DNA of 63,836 nt. It comes from an uncultured Alistipes sp. GTDB taxonomy: Bacteria; Bacteroidota; Bacteroidia; Bacteroidales; Rikenellaceae. Under the pieces are notes generated by a model. The model searched no databases. It was not told where the DNA came from and saw nothing but the letters and a program-made list of their open reading frames with translations. A program made the position numbers and the translations under genes. The stretch covers positions 1-63,836 of the forward strand of contig CAJGDC010000003.1 of the NCBI GenBank assembly GCA_904502005.1. Reading direction: 5' to 3'. Positions 8,841 through 18,835 of the stretch are shown piece by piece (within the stretch, counting starts at the first letter, position 1; every line of letters begins with the position of its first letter).

Positions 8841-11192
8841 CTACTCATATATATATACTCTTTTAACTCGCTTAGATACCGATGTAAGCAATTCGTATGG
8901 TATAGTATCAAGCGTCATCGCCATATCCTCTGCACTATTTCCTCGCTCAGCCGAGAAGATAGTAACCCTATCTCCCTCCTTAACATCGGCAATATCTGTA
9001 ACGTCAATCATACAGCTATCCATACATATTTTACCCACAGTAGGCGCACTCTGCCCGCCAACAATCATACTCCAACGACCACAGCCAAGGTGACGGTCAA
9101 GGCCATCGGCATACCCAACAGGAATAGTAGCTATACGGCTTGTACGAGTCAATTCTCCCGCTCTACCATAGCCCACAGTCTGACCAGCCTCAAGAGTTCT
9201 AATCTGTACTATACGCGTGCTCAGAGTAGATACTGGCTCAAGGTTATCATTATGTTCAAACCCGTAACCATACATACCCAGACCCAAGCGGCACATATCA
9301 AAGTGCGCCTCTGGGAAGCGAACGATAGCTGCTGAAGCAGCTGCATGGCGTAGTACAGGATAACCAAGATGATTTGCAATACGGCTACTTAGACGGTCAA
9401 ATAGAGCTATTTGAGCCTTTGTAAACTCATCTTGCGAAGGGTCATCGGCCACACAGAGGTGAGTAAAAATAGATGCTACATGAATAGTATCGCTGTATCT
9501 ATCTAATCGCTCAAGAAGAGTATCAATATCCTCCTCTCCAAATCCAAGGCGGTGCATACCCGTATCAAGCTTTATGTGGATAGGATAGCTCCTCTCCCCT
9601 CGTGCGACAAAAGCAAATGCGTCAAGCGAACGAAGTGAATATATCTCTGGCTCAAGGTGTGCAGCAACCATAGTATCAAAACTATTATCATCTGCATTTA
9701 GCACCACGATTGGCAACTTAACACCGCCAGCGCGCAGTTCGGCACCCTCATCTGCAAAGGCAACAGCCAGGTAATCAACACCCTGCTTTGCAAGCATCTG
9801 CGCCACCTCCGTTTCACCAGCACCATAGCTTGAGGCTTTGACCATTGCTACCAACTTAGTTTCAGGCGACATCAGAGAACGGAAGTAGTTGATATTGCGC
9901 TCCATAGCACTTAGATTAACCTCCAGCACTGTGGTGTGGCTCTTAAGCTCTAAGCGGTGAGAGATGCGTTCTGTGCGCGACTCTCTATTACCCTTAATAA
10001 GCACTGCCGAGTTAGCGATATCTATCTGCTCAATATTCTCAAGAAGTTCCTCTGTAGTAGCAAAGAATCTACTCTGCATAGTAAATGCTGAAGCCTGAGC
10101 CATTATCCCACTTCCCACGCCAATAAATAGCTCTACGCCACACTGAGCCATCTTCTGCGCCACATGAGTATAGAGTATATCCTCACTAAGTTCGCTTTGA
10201 AGAATATCAGACAGTATAACCACCTTACGGCGCGACTGTGCTACAGAGTTAAGATAGTCAAGTGCAATAGTAAGTGAATCTATATCACAGCTATAGCTGT
10301 CGTCAATAATTAGAGCATCATCTACACCCTGCTTAACCTCAAGGCGCATTGAAAGAGGTTGCAACTGCGAAAAATCTGGAGCGGCAAAGCCAAAGATGCG
10401 GCAAAAGGCGTAGACAAGGCGTGCATTACCCTCCCAGACTCCATCCGGCAGATTATCCACTTGCTCCAAAGCACAATCAACCAAACTTCGGTCGTAATAT
10501 CTCTCCTCAATAGCAGCGGCAAGTTGTCTATATTCAGAGTTATAAATAATTCGTTTTGCAGACTTTGCAAGGTAAATTTTCTCGCAGATTTTATCTTCTA
10601 AACTTCTAAAATTTGACTGATGCGCATCGCCTATTGATGTAAAGAGAACTGTCTGCGGAGCAATCATACTCTCAAGGCTCGCCATCTCTCCCTCCTGTGA
10701 GATTCCCGCCTCAATAAGGGCAATCTGTGCATCATCTGGCATCAGCAGCAGTGACAGAGCCACACCAAGTTGAGAGTTATAACTTCGTGGAGAGCGATAG
10801 AGCTTTGCATTCTGTGGCAGGCTCTGCGCAATCCACTCCTTGACTGTAGTCTTTCCATTAGAGCCTGTGATAGCGACCACATGACCCTCAAAATTGTCTC
10901 GGCGAAAAGCCGCCAATTTTTGCAGCGCCTTTAGGGCATTATCCACAACCACAGCGCCACATCCGTCAGGTAGCACGACCTCATGCTCAACAATAAATGC
11001 ACGAACACCACGCTCAACCATATCGTTGATATAGTCATGGGCATCATGATTCACGCCACGCATTGCCACAAACAGAGCAGAGGTGGTAGAAGAGGTTGTA
11101 CGACTGTCAGTAATAAAAGAGCTGACTGTACAATCTGCGCCATAATGCTTTGCTGAGCATATTTGTGCTATCTGTGAGAGTAAGAACTGCAT
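8841..11192 (-). CDS. murF-alr: Bifunctional UDP-MurNAc-tripeptide:D-Ala-D-Ala ligase / alanine racemase
   Basis: A 783-residue fusion of two peptidoglycan-precursor enzymes, common in Bacteroidota. Residues 1 to about 415 are MurF, with the ATP-binding loop GSNGKTT (110-116) and later GNRESR; it joins D-Ala-D-Ala to the UDP-MurNAc peptide. From about 420 to the end is alanine racemase: the PLP lysine is Lys452 (AMVKASSYG), and the catalytic tyrosine lies in the GYGRAGE region, followed by the IPVGYADG motif. The fusion joins supply of D-alanine to its use. The gene starts 5 nt after the mutS2 stop. Confidence 0.95.
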   Translation of the reverse strand: MQFLLSQIAQICSAKHYGADCTVSSFITDSRTTSSTTSALFVAMRGVNHDAHDYINDMVERGVRAFIVEHEVVLPDGCGAVVVDNALKALQKLAAFRRDNFEGHVVAITGSNGKTTVKEWIAQSLPQNAKLYRSPRSYNSQLGVALSLLLMPDDAQIALIEAGISQEGEMASLESMIAPQTVLFTSIGDAHQSNFRSLEDKICEKIYLAKSAKRIIYNSEYRQLAAAIEERYYDRSLVDCALEQVDNLPDGVWEGNARLVYAFCRIFGFAAPDFSQLQPLSMRLEVKQGVDDALIIDDSYSCDIDSLTIALDYLNSVAQSRRKVVILSDILQSELSEDILYTHVAQKMAQCGVELFIGVGSGIMAQASAFTMQSRFFATTEELLENIEQIDIANSAVLIKGNRESRTERISHRLELKSHTTVLEVNLSAMERNINYFRSLMSPETKLVAMVKASSYGAGETEVAQMLAKQGVDYLAVAFADEGAELRAGGVKLPIVVLNADDNSFDTMVAAHLEPEIYSLRSLDAFAFVARGERSYPIHIKLDTGMHRLGFGEEDIDTLLERLDRYSDTIHVASIFTHLCVADDPSQDEFTKAQIALFDRLSSRIANHLGYPVLRHAAASAAIVRFPEAHFDMCRLGLGMYGYGFEHNDNLEPVSTLSTRIVQIRTLEAGQTVGYGRAGELTRTSRIATIPVGYADGLDRHLGCGRWSMIVGGQSAPTVGKICMDSCMIDVTDIADVKEGDRVTIFSAERGNSAEDMAMTLDTIPYELLTSVSKRVKRVYIYE

Positions 11193-11197
11193 ATAAT

Positions 11198-13675
11198 CTA
11201 CAACGAAAAAGTAACAATAGTAATTCCCGAGCCACCATGGTCTGGATGGTCATCAACGGCACTCTGAACAGCTGGCACTGTACGCAAGAAACGACGAATC
11301 TCATCCTTAAGTGCTCCAGTACCCTTACCATGCAGGATAGTCACTGAGCCAACACCAACCATCAGCGCATCATCTACAAAATCACGCACACGCTCCAGTG
11401 CATCAACCACACGTTCTCCGCGCACATCAATCGTACTCTTAAAATCAAGCCTGCGCTGCGAAATCTCACTACCAATAACAGTTCGTGGAGTTTGAGGTCG
11501 TGTAGCACGATGATACTCTGCCGAAGATATAGCCTCCAAGCGTGACACCTCAACGGTTGTAAGCATCTGTCCAAAAGCCACTTGCGCCTTCTTGCCACGC
11601 ATTGTCTGCACAACACCCACGCCATCATGCCCAACCAAGCGCACCTTTGAGCCAACCTCAACAGGAAGCTTTTTCTTCTCAACCTCCGTCTGAGTTGCTT
11701 GCTCGCTCTTATTTGCCTTGCGCTCCTCACGACGCTGACGACGACGAGCAATACGCTCCATTTCGCGGTCAATCTGAGCATTATTATCTGCTGAGTCTAC
11801 ACTCTCAACACTATCCTTAAATTCGTTAAACGACTGTCTAAGGCTACGGGTCTGCTCCCTCTCAGCCTGAGCCTCGCGAATACCTCGAATAGTGCCCTCA
11901 ATCTGGCGATTTGCCTCAGCAATAAGCTCCTTAGCACGAGTCTTTGCCTCATGAAGTATAACACGGCGCTGCTCTCGAATAGCGGCAAGTTGCTCTTGAT
12001 AACTCTGCTCTAACTCCTCAACCTTTCGATCAGTCTGGCGAATCTTCTCTCGCTTCTGCTCCCAATATCTCTTATCGCGAGCAATCTCACGAAGCTGTTT
12101 CTCTATATCAATATGCTCAGAGCCAACCTTCTCGCGAGCAGAGGCGATAATAGCCTCTGGAAGACCAATTTTACGAGCAATCTCAATGGCAAACGAGCTA
12201 CCTGGCTTACCGGTATCAAGGCGGAAGAGTGGACGGATGTTCTGCACATCAAACATCATCGCACCATTTATAACTCCTTCTGTAGAAGAAGCGTAGTACT
12301 TAATATTTGAATAGTGGGTTGTAATTACGCCAAAACATTTACTATCAACAAGTTTCTCAAGCACAGCCTCGGCAATAGCAGCACCGATAACCGGCTCTGT
12401 ACCGGTACCAAACTCATCAATTAGCACCATAGAGCGGCTATCTGCACCCGCAAGCATAGCCTTCATATTTATAAGGTGTGACGAGTATGTTGAAAGGTCG
12501 TTCTCTATAGATTGCTGGTCGCCAATATCAATAAAAAGTTTATTAAAAATCGGGAACTCGCTACTCTGCGCAACCGTAACCGGGAAACCACACTGGAACA
12601 TATATTGCAGGATACCGAAGGTCTTAAGACATACAGACTTACCTCCAGCATTAGGACCCGAGATAACAAGTATTCTATTATCCCTATCCAGTCGGGCATC
12701 CAGTGGCACAAGTTCCCTTCCATTTCGCTTAAGTGTCTGTGCAAGCAGAGGATGGCGAGCCTTAACAAGCCACAACTCCCCATCGCTGATAATTGGCTGC
12801 ACAGCATCATTAGCAGCTGCCCAACGAGCCTTGGCACGCACCATATCAATCCTTGCCACATACTCTGCAGTACGGGCTACAGCCTCAATATCTACACGCA
12901 CCAAATCGGCAAAAGCGGTTAGTACCTTAACCACCTCACGACGCTCGGTATACTCCAGTTCCTTAAGTCGATTATTAAGCTCTACAACCTCAACCGGCTC
13001 AACATAGAATGTCTTACCAGTAGCCGACTCATCATGGATAAATCCCTGCAATTTACGCTTATTTGCCGCGGCAACTGGAATAACAGCACGACCCTCGCGG
13101 ATAGATATTGCAGCATCAGAATCTACAATACCTGCGCTCTTAGCACTCTGGAGCACCGCCTGCAATCGCTTAGATACTTGACCCTCCGACTGACGAATTT
13201 CACGGCGAACAGCGGCAAGCTCTGGCGAAGCATTATCGCGCATATTACCACGCTCGTCAATTATGCGCTCTATCTCCTTTATTATATGCCACAAAGGCTC
13301 AATGCCCGTTGATAGGCGATTGAGTGCGGTAAATTGCTCACTGTTACGGATAATCTCAACCACCGCCGCAGCTGCTGAGAGGGTAACACCCATGCATAGT
13401 ACCTTGTCACAATCCAAAAATGTACCCTCAACACGCAGGGTCTCTACAAAGGTATCTATATCGTAAAATTCATCCTTCAGCACACCGCTATCCATTGTAA
13501 GGATAGTTCCCATCTCAGCTGCAAGAGCCTGACGGTTAGCAATCTGACGCGGCGAAGTAGAGAAGGTTTGTTCATCCAAAAGTTCAGCCGAGCGGCGCAT
13601 AGTACACAGCTCTCGGCACTGATTTCGGATAATATCAAAGCCTATTTTACTCTCAAAATTCTCAGGATATACCAT
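11198..13675 (-). CDS. mutS2: Endonuclease MutS2 (MutS-like ATPase with Smr domain)
   Basis: MutS2, 825 residues. It has the MutS core and ABC-type ATPase: Walker A ISGPNAGGKSVCLK (about residues 330-343), Walker B region LIDEFGTGTEP, then a long charged coiled coil (about 505-650) and a C-terminal Smr nuclease domain with DVRGERV and ILHGKGTGAL. It lacks the mismatch-binding domain I of MutS. MutS2 proteins suppress homologous recombination and/or act on collided ribosomes in other bacteria; which applies here is unknown. A hairpin separates it from mlaD. Confidence 0.95.
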   Translation of the reverse strand: MVYPENFESKIGFDIIRNQCRELCTMRRSAELLDEQTFSTSPRQIANRQALAAEMGTILTMDSGVLKDEFYDIDTFVETLRVEGTFLDCDKVLCMGVTLSAAAAVVEIIRNSEQFTALNRLSTGIEPLWHIIKEIERIIDERGNMRDNASPELAAVRREIRQSEGQVSKRLQAVLQSAKSAGIVDSDAAISIREGRAVIPVAAANKRKLQGFIHDESATGKTFYVEPVEVVELNNRLKELEYTERREVVKVLTAFADLVRVDIEAVARTAEYVARIDMVRAKARWAAANDAVQPIISDGELWLVKARHPLLAQTLKRNGRELVPLDARLDRDNRILVISGPNAGGKSVCLKTFGILQYMFQCGFPVTVAQSSEFPIFNKLFIDIGDQQSIENDLSTYSSHLINMKAMLAGADSRSMVLIDEFGTGTEPVIGAAIAEAVLEKLVDSKCFGVITTHYSNIKYYASSTEGVINGAMMFDVQNIRPLFRLDTGKPGSSFAIEIARKIGLPEAIIASAREKVGSEHIDIEKQLREIARDKRYWEQKREKIRQTDRKVEELEQSYQEQLAAIREQRRVILHEAKTRAKELIAEANRQIEGTIRGIREAQAEREQTRSLRQSFNEFKDSVESVDSADNNAQIDREMERIARRRQRREERKANKSEQATQTEVEKKKLPVEVGSKVRLVGHDGVGVVQTMRGKKAQVAFGQMLTTVEVSRLEAISSAEYHRATRPQTPRTVIGSEISQRRLDFKSTIDVRGERVVDALERVRDFVDDALMVGVGSVTILHGKGTGALKDEIRRFLRTVPAVQSAVDDHPDHGGSGITIVTFSL

Positions 13676-13684
13676 AGCGTACTA

Positions 13685-13724
13685 AAAGGCCCGACCTACT
13701 GCAAAAAAGGGCACATGGTCGGGC
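13685..13724 (-). terminator. Hairpin between mlaD and mutS2, possible weak terminator
   Basis: A perfect 8-bp stem (GCCCGACC 13689-13696 with GGTCGGGC 13717-13724) and a 20-nt loop. Read on the minus strand, it is followed by CCTTTT. The short T-run suggests partial termination between mlaD and mutS2, or a processing site. Confidence 0.5.
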
Positions 13725-13736
13725 ATAAAACATCTA

Positions 13737-14693
13737 CTACTCAGCCTTCTGAATGTTCTTAGCCACCTTTTTCTCAGCCTTGGCAGCCTTTTTCTCAGCC
13801 TTAGCATCACCACCAAAGAGCGAGAAGTGAACATAGCGCTTAGGATTCTGCTTCAAATCATCAAGCAGCGCTGAAAGGTTGCCCGATGCCTGTGAAAGGT
13901 TTGCATAGAGCTCCTTATCATTGAGCAAGCTACCAACTGTACCATCCGAGGTGTTAAACTTTGCAAGCAGAGTGCTCAGATTATCCACAGCCTCAGCAAG
14001 CTTAACACCCATCTGCTGCTCGTCAAGCGAGGTTGCGAGGTTATTCACACTAGAAACAATGCCATCAATCTTCTCACCATTGCTCTTCAAAGTACCTGTA
14101 AAGGAGTCAAGATTCTCAACAATCTGCGACTTCTTAAGCTCTGCAAGAATACCATTAAGGTTTGCAATTGTTGATGTTATATTGGTATTGTTATTATCAA
14201 CAAGGGTATTGAGTGTTACAAGAGTGGTGTTGATATTATCCATCATAACCATCAGCTTCTCCTTAATATCACCAAACTGATTAGCGATGGCGTCAAACAT
14301 ACCCTCCTCAACAGCCGAGGCGATTGTATCACCCTCTGCAAGGGTTGTAGTTGCGCTACCCATAATAATCTCAACGGCCTGACCACCCATAAGTCCTGCG
14401 CTGAAAATCTTAGCCTTTGAGTCAGACGGAATCTTATAGTCCTTAGATATAGCCAGTGCAACCTGAACCTTTGATGGGTCATCTGCCGAGATAGACACTG
14501 AAGATACCTGACCGACCTTCACACCACGAACAACGATAGACGAAGCGTTCTGCAAACCGCTTGCGTCGTCATAATAAGCATAATACATGTTATTACGACC
14601 AAAAATATCGGCGCCGCTAAGGAAGCGAATACCAGCCCATGAACCAAAAAAAATCAATAATGCGTAAATTCCAATCTTTACCTCTTTCTTCAT
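13737..14693 (-). CDS. MlaD/MCE family lipid-transport substrate-binding protein
   Basis: A 318-residue MCE-domain protein. One N-terminal membrane helix (about 7-23) is followed by the MCE domain (about 38-117: YYDDASGLQNASSIVVRGVKVG and an AEIIMG-like end), then a long helical region and a Lys/Ala-rich tail (about 295-318). MlaD-type proteins form hexamers that pass phospholipid between the inner and outer membranes with an MlaE/MlaF ABC transporter; those partners are not in this window. It follows the amidase gene by 8 nt, a usual Bacteroidales pair. Confidence 0.88.
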   Translation of the reverse strand: MKKEVKIGIYALLIFFGSWAGIRFLSGADIFGRNNMYYAYYDDASGLQNASSIVVRGVKVGQVSSVSISADDPSKVQVALAISKDYKIPSDSKAKIFSAGLMGGQAVEIIMGSATTTLAEGDTIASAVEEGMFDAIANQFGDIKEKLMVMMDNINTTLVTLNTLVDNNNTNITSTIANLNGILAELKKSQIVENLDSFTGTLKSNGEKIDGIVSSVNNLATSLDEQQMGVKLAEAVDNLSTLLAKFNTSDGTVGSLLNDKELYANLSQASGNLSALLDDLKQNPKRYVHFSLFGGDAKAEKKAAKAEKKVAKNIQKAE

Positions 14694-14701
14694 ATCTTTT
14701 T

Positions 14702-15886
14702 TTACTTATTAGTTACCACCTTACCATCCTTTACAGCAATCACAAATGCTTGCGGGAATGTCTTACGCACCGATGCAACCGCAGCCTGCGCACTCTTACG
14801 GTCAGCATAATCGCCAACACAATATTTATATGAGAAGGCGCCCTCAGCCCTTACCTGACGAACCTTACCCTTGTATGAACCAAAACGAGAATCTTTTGTT
14901 GATATAGCGCTCTTGCTCGCCATAACCTGCACAGCATAACGCACAACCGACTTATTCTTATCTACAGCCGGTTTTGATTGCGGCTTTGATTGCGGCTTTG
15001 GTTGCGGTTTCACCTGCTCTGGCTGTGGCTTTGACTGCGGCTTCACCGGCTCAGACTGCGGCTTTGGCTGCTCAACAGCCTTACCCTGCTCTGAAGGCTC
15101 TACAAGCACACTGCCACGCACGTAATCAACATACTCCTTAACCGCCTTATAAAGAGCAGCGACCAACTCCTGCTGACCCTTCTCGGAGGTGATATATTTA
15201 AGCTCGGCAGAGTTAGACATAAAACCTATCTCCGTAAGGATGCTTGGCATATCAGTAGCATAGAGCACTCTGAGAGGCTGCTTGCGAATACCACGATTTG
15301 CCCTACCGAGGTTTGCATAGTGTTTCTGAACAAGGCGAGCCATCACCTCGCTATACTCACCGTAAGTAAACTGCAAATTCTGAATATGGGCGCGAACGAT
15401 GGCCGCAGTACCCTTATCAGACATATCAAGAAACTCCTCCTTATTATTAGCAAAGAGAATTGCCTCGTTCTCGCTGGTCTCAAGCTCACTCTCACCCATA
15501 ATCAGCGTTTCAACACCACGAATACCGGTATTTCGGTGAGCATTGGCATGGATAGAGATAAACAGGTCTCCACCCGCATTGTTTGCAATATCTGCACGAG
15601 CCTGAAGATCTGTGCGTAAATTCTCTGAAAAGTGTTTATCGCTCTTACGAGTATAGACAACCTTGATTTGTGGCATATTCTTCTCAATCATTGCACCGAG
15701 TTTGAGTGCCATCTGAAGGTTGATATTCTTCTCGGCATAGCCCCCATATCGCGCACCTGGAAAATACCCGCCATGACCTGCGTCTATAACAATCACCTTT
15801 ACACCCTGCTGACTATTTTGTGCATGGAGATTACCCACACCCAAAGCAAGGCTAAAAAGTAACATAATAGTTAAAAGTCTATTCAT
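14702..15886 (-). CDS. N-acetylmuramoyl-L-alanine amidase with SPOR domain
   Basis: A 394-residue amidase_3 (AmiC type) enzyme that cuts the amide bond between MurNAc and L-Ala to split septal peptidoglycan. The start at 15886 gives a clear signal peptide ending LHAQ; an upstream in-frame start would spoil it. Zinc ligands are the His in DAGHGG, the Glu in GYAEKN, the His in SIHANAH, and the catalytic Glu in LTEIGFMSN. A Pro/Gln/Lys repeat linker (about 255-300) leads to a C-terminal SPOR domain, which binds denuded septal glycan. It is the first gene of the operon running to 8127, with its promoter in the divergent lptD region. Confidence 0.93.
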   Translation of the reverse strand: MNRLLTIMLLFSLALGVGNLHAQNSQQGVKVIVIDAGHGGYFPGARYGGYAEKNINLQMALKLGAMIEKNMPQIKVVYTRKSDKHFSENLRTDLQARADIANNAGGDLFISIHANAHRNTGIRGVETLIMGESELETSENEAILFANNKEEFLDMSDKGTAAIVRAHIQNLQFTYGEYSEVMARLVQKHYANLGRANRGIRKQPLRVLYATDMPSILTEIGFMSNSAELKYITSEKGQQELVAALYKAVKEYVDYVRGSVLVEPSEQGKAVEQPKPQSEPVKPQSKPQPEQVKPQPKPQSKPQSKPAVDKNKSVVRYAVQVMASKSAISTKDSRFGSYKGKVRQVRAEGAFSYKYCVGDYADRKSAQAAVASVRKTFPQAFVIAVKDGKVVTNK

Positions 15887-15889
15887 ACC

Positions 15890-15921
15890 TTTGGTTTCTA
15901 CAGTTTTTTTCACTACCTTTA
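15890..15921 (+). promoter_or_regulatory. Candidate promoter of lptD
   Basis: TTTG (15890-15893), 20 bp, then TACCTTTA (15914-15921): one mismatch from consensus. It would start transcription near 15928, giving an 85-nt leader to the TTG start at 16013. Confidence 0.5.
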
Positions 15922-15971
15922 CGCGCTGAAAAAACGCGTGCACGCACGCATAACAGCGTTATTTTGCGTTT

Positions 15972-15989
15972 TTGCCGGCTTGCCGGCAA
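15972..15989. promoter_or_regulatory. Inverted repeat in the divergent lptD/amidase region
   Basis: TTGCCGG, loop CTTG, CCGGCAA: a perfect 7-bp inverted repeat. It lies in the predicted lptD leader and overlaps the minus-strand -7 box of the amidase gene, so it could be an operator or an RNA hairpin. Confidence 0.5.
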
Positions 15990-16018
15990 AGGTACTAAAA
16001 ATTATTGGATTTTTGAAA
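15987..16018 (-). promoter_or_regulatory. Candidate promoter of the amidase-mlaD-mutS2 operon
   Basis: On the minus strand: TTTC (16015-16018), 20 bp, then TACCTTTG (15987-15994), an exact -7 box. It lies about 100 nt before the amidase ATG and overlaps the start of lptD. Confidence 0.5.
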
Positions 16019-18775
16019 AAATTTAGGCTAAAATATCTCATCGCGTCACTAGTTACGCTCTTTATGGTGCAATCCATGTTCGGATTTGCGCAAGACAAGC
16101 GTATCAGTAGTGAAACACTTGCCAAGTCTACACCTTTGGCAAGTGACTCTATTGCCCCTGTGGCACAGACTCATGACTCAACAACATCGGCCAGAGCAGC
16201 TCGTACAGCTCGTCGCAACCGCGTCCTTAAGGCAGACAGCACGGCTCCTGCGCAAGCACCGACAGCGCTACCAAAAGCTGACACTACACGCCGTAAGACA
16301 AGCAGTGGACTGGACCAGGTCGTTGAGGGTAAGAATACAGACTCTCTCTACTACGATGTTGTAAATCGTAAAGTTTATATCTACAATCAGGGAGATATTA
16401 AGTATGCAGATAAGTCGCTCAAGGCCGACTTTATGCGTATTGACATGACCACCAAGGAGATTTACGCCTACGGTAAGCCAGACTCTGTAGATGGCAAGGC
16501 AACCAAGACACAGCCGGTATTTGCCGACGCTGGAGGTAGCTACACGATGGATACTATCACCTACAACTTTGACTCTGAGAAGGCGCTCATCCGTGGAGTA
16601 GCAACGCAGCAGGGTGATGGTTGGCTTGTCGGCGGTAAAATCAAGAAGCAGCCGGACAACTCAATCAACATTCAGCATGGTAAGTACACCACATGTGAGC
16701 ACACAGATCATCCGCACTTCTACCTTGCCATGACAAAGGCAAAGGTTATCCCTGGCAAGAAGATTATCACCGGTCCGGCATACCTTGTTATGGAGGATGT
16801 GCCAATCTATCCGCTCTGTATTCCAGAGGGATTCTTCCCAGTAAGTTCTGGTGCTAAGTCGGGACTACTCATGCCAACATATGGTGAGGATGGTGCGCGA
16901 GGATTCTTCTTGCGTGGACTGGGTTACTACTTTATTATCAATAAGCATATGGACTTGGCGCTCACCGGTGGTTTCTACACCCTCGGATCGTGGGAGGTCA
17001 ATGCCTCTTCACGCTATGTGAAGCGATACAAGTACTCTGGAAATGTAAACTTTGACTTCTCAAGTATCAAGACCGGTGACAAGGGCGAGCCTGACTATAT
17101 CAAGCAGAACAACTTTAAGTTTACCTGGACACACTCCCAGGACCCTAAGGCAAACCCCGGCTCTACATTCTCTGCTTCGGTAAACCTATCTACCAGCGGA
17201 TATAGCAAGTACTCGGCAAATACACTCAACGACATCCTTGCAACACAGACCAACTCTTCAATCTCCTACTCTAAGAGCTGGGCGGGAACTCCATTCTCGT
17301 TCTCGATTAACATGGGTATTTCGCAGAACTCTCAGACCAGAGCAATATCGGTAAACTTCCCGAATATGGTCTTTAACGTGGCTCGAGTATATCCATTCAA
17401 GCGCAAGGAGGCTGTGGGTAAGCAGCGTTGGTATGAGAAGATTTCATTTACATATACCGGTAAGCTGACAAACTCTGCCAATGCCGCCGAGAGTGAGATT
17501 TTCACTAAGCAGACACTTAAAAATATGAAGAATGGTATTGAGCACTCAATACCTGTATCATCAAGTTTTACACTCTTTAAGTATATCAACTTCACTCCAT
17601 CATTCAACTACACTGAGCGTTGGTACTTCAAGCGTCAGATGCAGGAGTGGAATCCTCAGACCAACCAGATTGATAAACTCGACCCTGAGTATGGCTTCTA
17701 CCGCATCTATAACTACAACGCTTCCGTATCGCTCAATACTACAATATACGGAATGTGGCAGATGAAGAAAAAGACCGCAAAGATTCAGGCAGTTCGTCAC
17801 ACTATTACCCCATCTATTGGAGGTTCATATATGCCAGACTTCGGAAAGCAGAAGTATGGCTTCTACAAGGCTGTACAGGCTGACTCTTTGGGTGGATATA
17901 CTATCTACTCTCCATACTCTGACAACGCATACGGCGTACCTGGCAAGGGTGCATCGGCATCTATCAACTTCTCGCTCAAGCAGAGCCTTGAGATGAAGGT
18001 GCTCAGCAAACGCGATACCTCTGGAGTGAAGAAGCTGAAGATTATCGACGATCTGTCACTCAGTGGCTCGTATAACTTCCTTGCTGACTCGCTCGGTTTG
18101 TCTAATCTCAGCCTCTCTCTCCGAACAACCATCTACGGCAACTTCGGAATCAACCTCTCTGCAACCCTCGACCCATATCAGGTAACTCCGCAGGGTGTGA
18201 GAATCAATAAGCTGATGTGGGCAAAAGGTCTACCGGGCCGAATTATGAACACCGGCTGGAGCTTCGGTTACACCTTCAAGTCTCGCGCCGATAAATCTCA
18301 GGCAGCTATAAACGATATTAACACCATACCACCAGAGTACTTTAACCCATTCTCTGACCCGTATGGACTTATGGACCCGGTACTCCGAAGGCAGTATATG
18401 GCACAGGCATACTATGACTTCTCTATTCCGTGGAACCTCGGTTTCAACTACGTTATTAGCTATAGCGCCCAGTATACCAATAACGGCACTACGGGTTATA
18501 AGAAGAATGTAAACCAGACCATCGGATTTAACGGTAGTGTCAACTTAGGCCCTAAGACCGGTATCTCTTTTACCAGCGGTTTTGACATTCAAAATAGGAA
18601 GCTGACAACCACCTCTGTCTCCATCACACGAGATTTGCACTGCTGGCAGATGTCATTTGTATGGATTCCATTTGGTTCACACCGCAGTTGGAGCTTCAAC
18701 ATTGGAGTTAAGGCCTCTTCACTTGCCGATTTGAAGTACGACAAGAGTCAGAGTATGTACGATAACCTATTCTAA
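16013..18775 (+). CDS. lptD: LPS-assembly outer-membrane protein LptD-like (OstA family)
   Basis: A 920-residue putative LptD, the outer-membrane beta-barrel that inserts LPS or lipooligosaccharide in the outer leaflet. I choose a TTG start at 16013 because it gives a normal signal peptide (MKKFRLKYLIASL..GFAQ); a GTG at 15938 would place 25 odd residues before it. After a Thr/Ala-rich stretch (residues 40-105), an OstA/LptA-like N-terminal domain begins at about 110 (NRKVYIYNQGDIKYADKSL), and the rest is rich in alternating aromatic beta-strands. A central segment includes CIPEGFFPVSSGAKSGLLMP, typical of LptD_2. It lies just before grpE. Confidence 0.88.
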   Translation: MKKFRLKYLIASLVTLFMVQSMFGFAQDKRISSETLAKSTPLASDSIAPVAQTHDSTTSARAARTARRNRVLKADSTAPAQAPTALPKADTTRRKTSSGLDQVVEGKNTDSLYYDVVNRKVYIYNQGDIKYADKSLKADFMRIDMTTKEIYAYGKPDSVDGKATKTQPVFADAGGSYTMDTITYNFDSEKALIRGVATQQGDGWLVGGKIKKQPDNSINIQHGKYTTCEHTDHPHFYLAMTKAKVIPGKKIITGPAYLVMEDVPIYPLCIPEGFFPVSSGAKSGLLMPTYGEDGARGFFLRGLGYYFIINKHMDLALTGGFYTLGSWEVNASSRYVKRYKYSGNVNFDFSSIKTGDKGEPDYIKQNNFKFTWTHSQDPKANPGSTFSASVNLSTSGYSKYSANTLNDILATQTNSSISYSKSWAGTPFSFSINMGISQNSQTRAISVNFPNMVFNVARVYPFKRKEAVGKQRWYEKISFTYTGKLTNSANAAESEIFTKQTLKNMKNGIEHSIPVSSSFTLFKYINFTPSFNYTERWYFKRQMQEWNPQTNQIDKLDPEYGFYRIYNYNASVSLNTTIYGMWQMKKKTAKIQAVRHTITPSIGGSYMPDFGKQKYGFYKAVQADSLGGYTIYSPYSDNAYGVPGKGASASINFSLKQSLEMKVLSKRDTSGVKKLKIIDDLSLSGSYNFLADSLGLSNLSLSLRTTIYGNFGINLSATLDPYQVTPQGVRINKLMWAKGLPGRIMNTGWSFGYTFKSRADKSQAAINDINTIPPEYFNPFSDPYGLMDPVLRRQYMAQAYYDFSIPWNLGFNYVISYSAQYTNNGTTGYKKNVNQTIGFNGSVNLGPKTGISFTSGFDIQNRKLTTTSVSITRDLHCWQMSFVWIPFGSHRSWSFNIGVKASSLADLKYDKSQSMYDNLF

Positions 18776-18835
18776 TGCGGGATTCGGTACATCTTTTGCC
18801 TCTATAATAGATAAAGATAAAAACAATTAGAGAAT

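Noticed and set aside
15938..16012. GTG start for LptD at 15938
   Set aside because: It adds 25 residues before a normal signal peptide that begins at the TTG at 16013.
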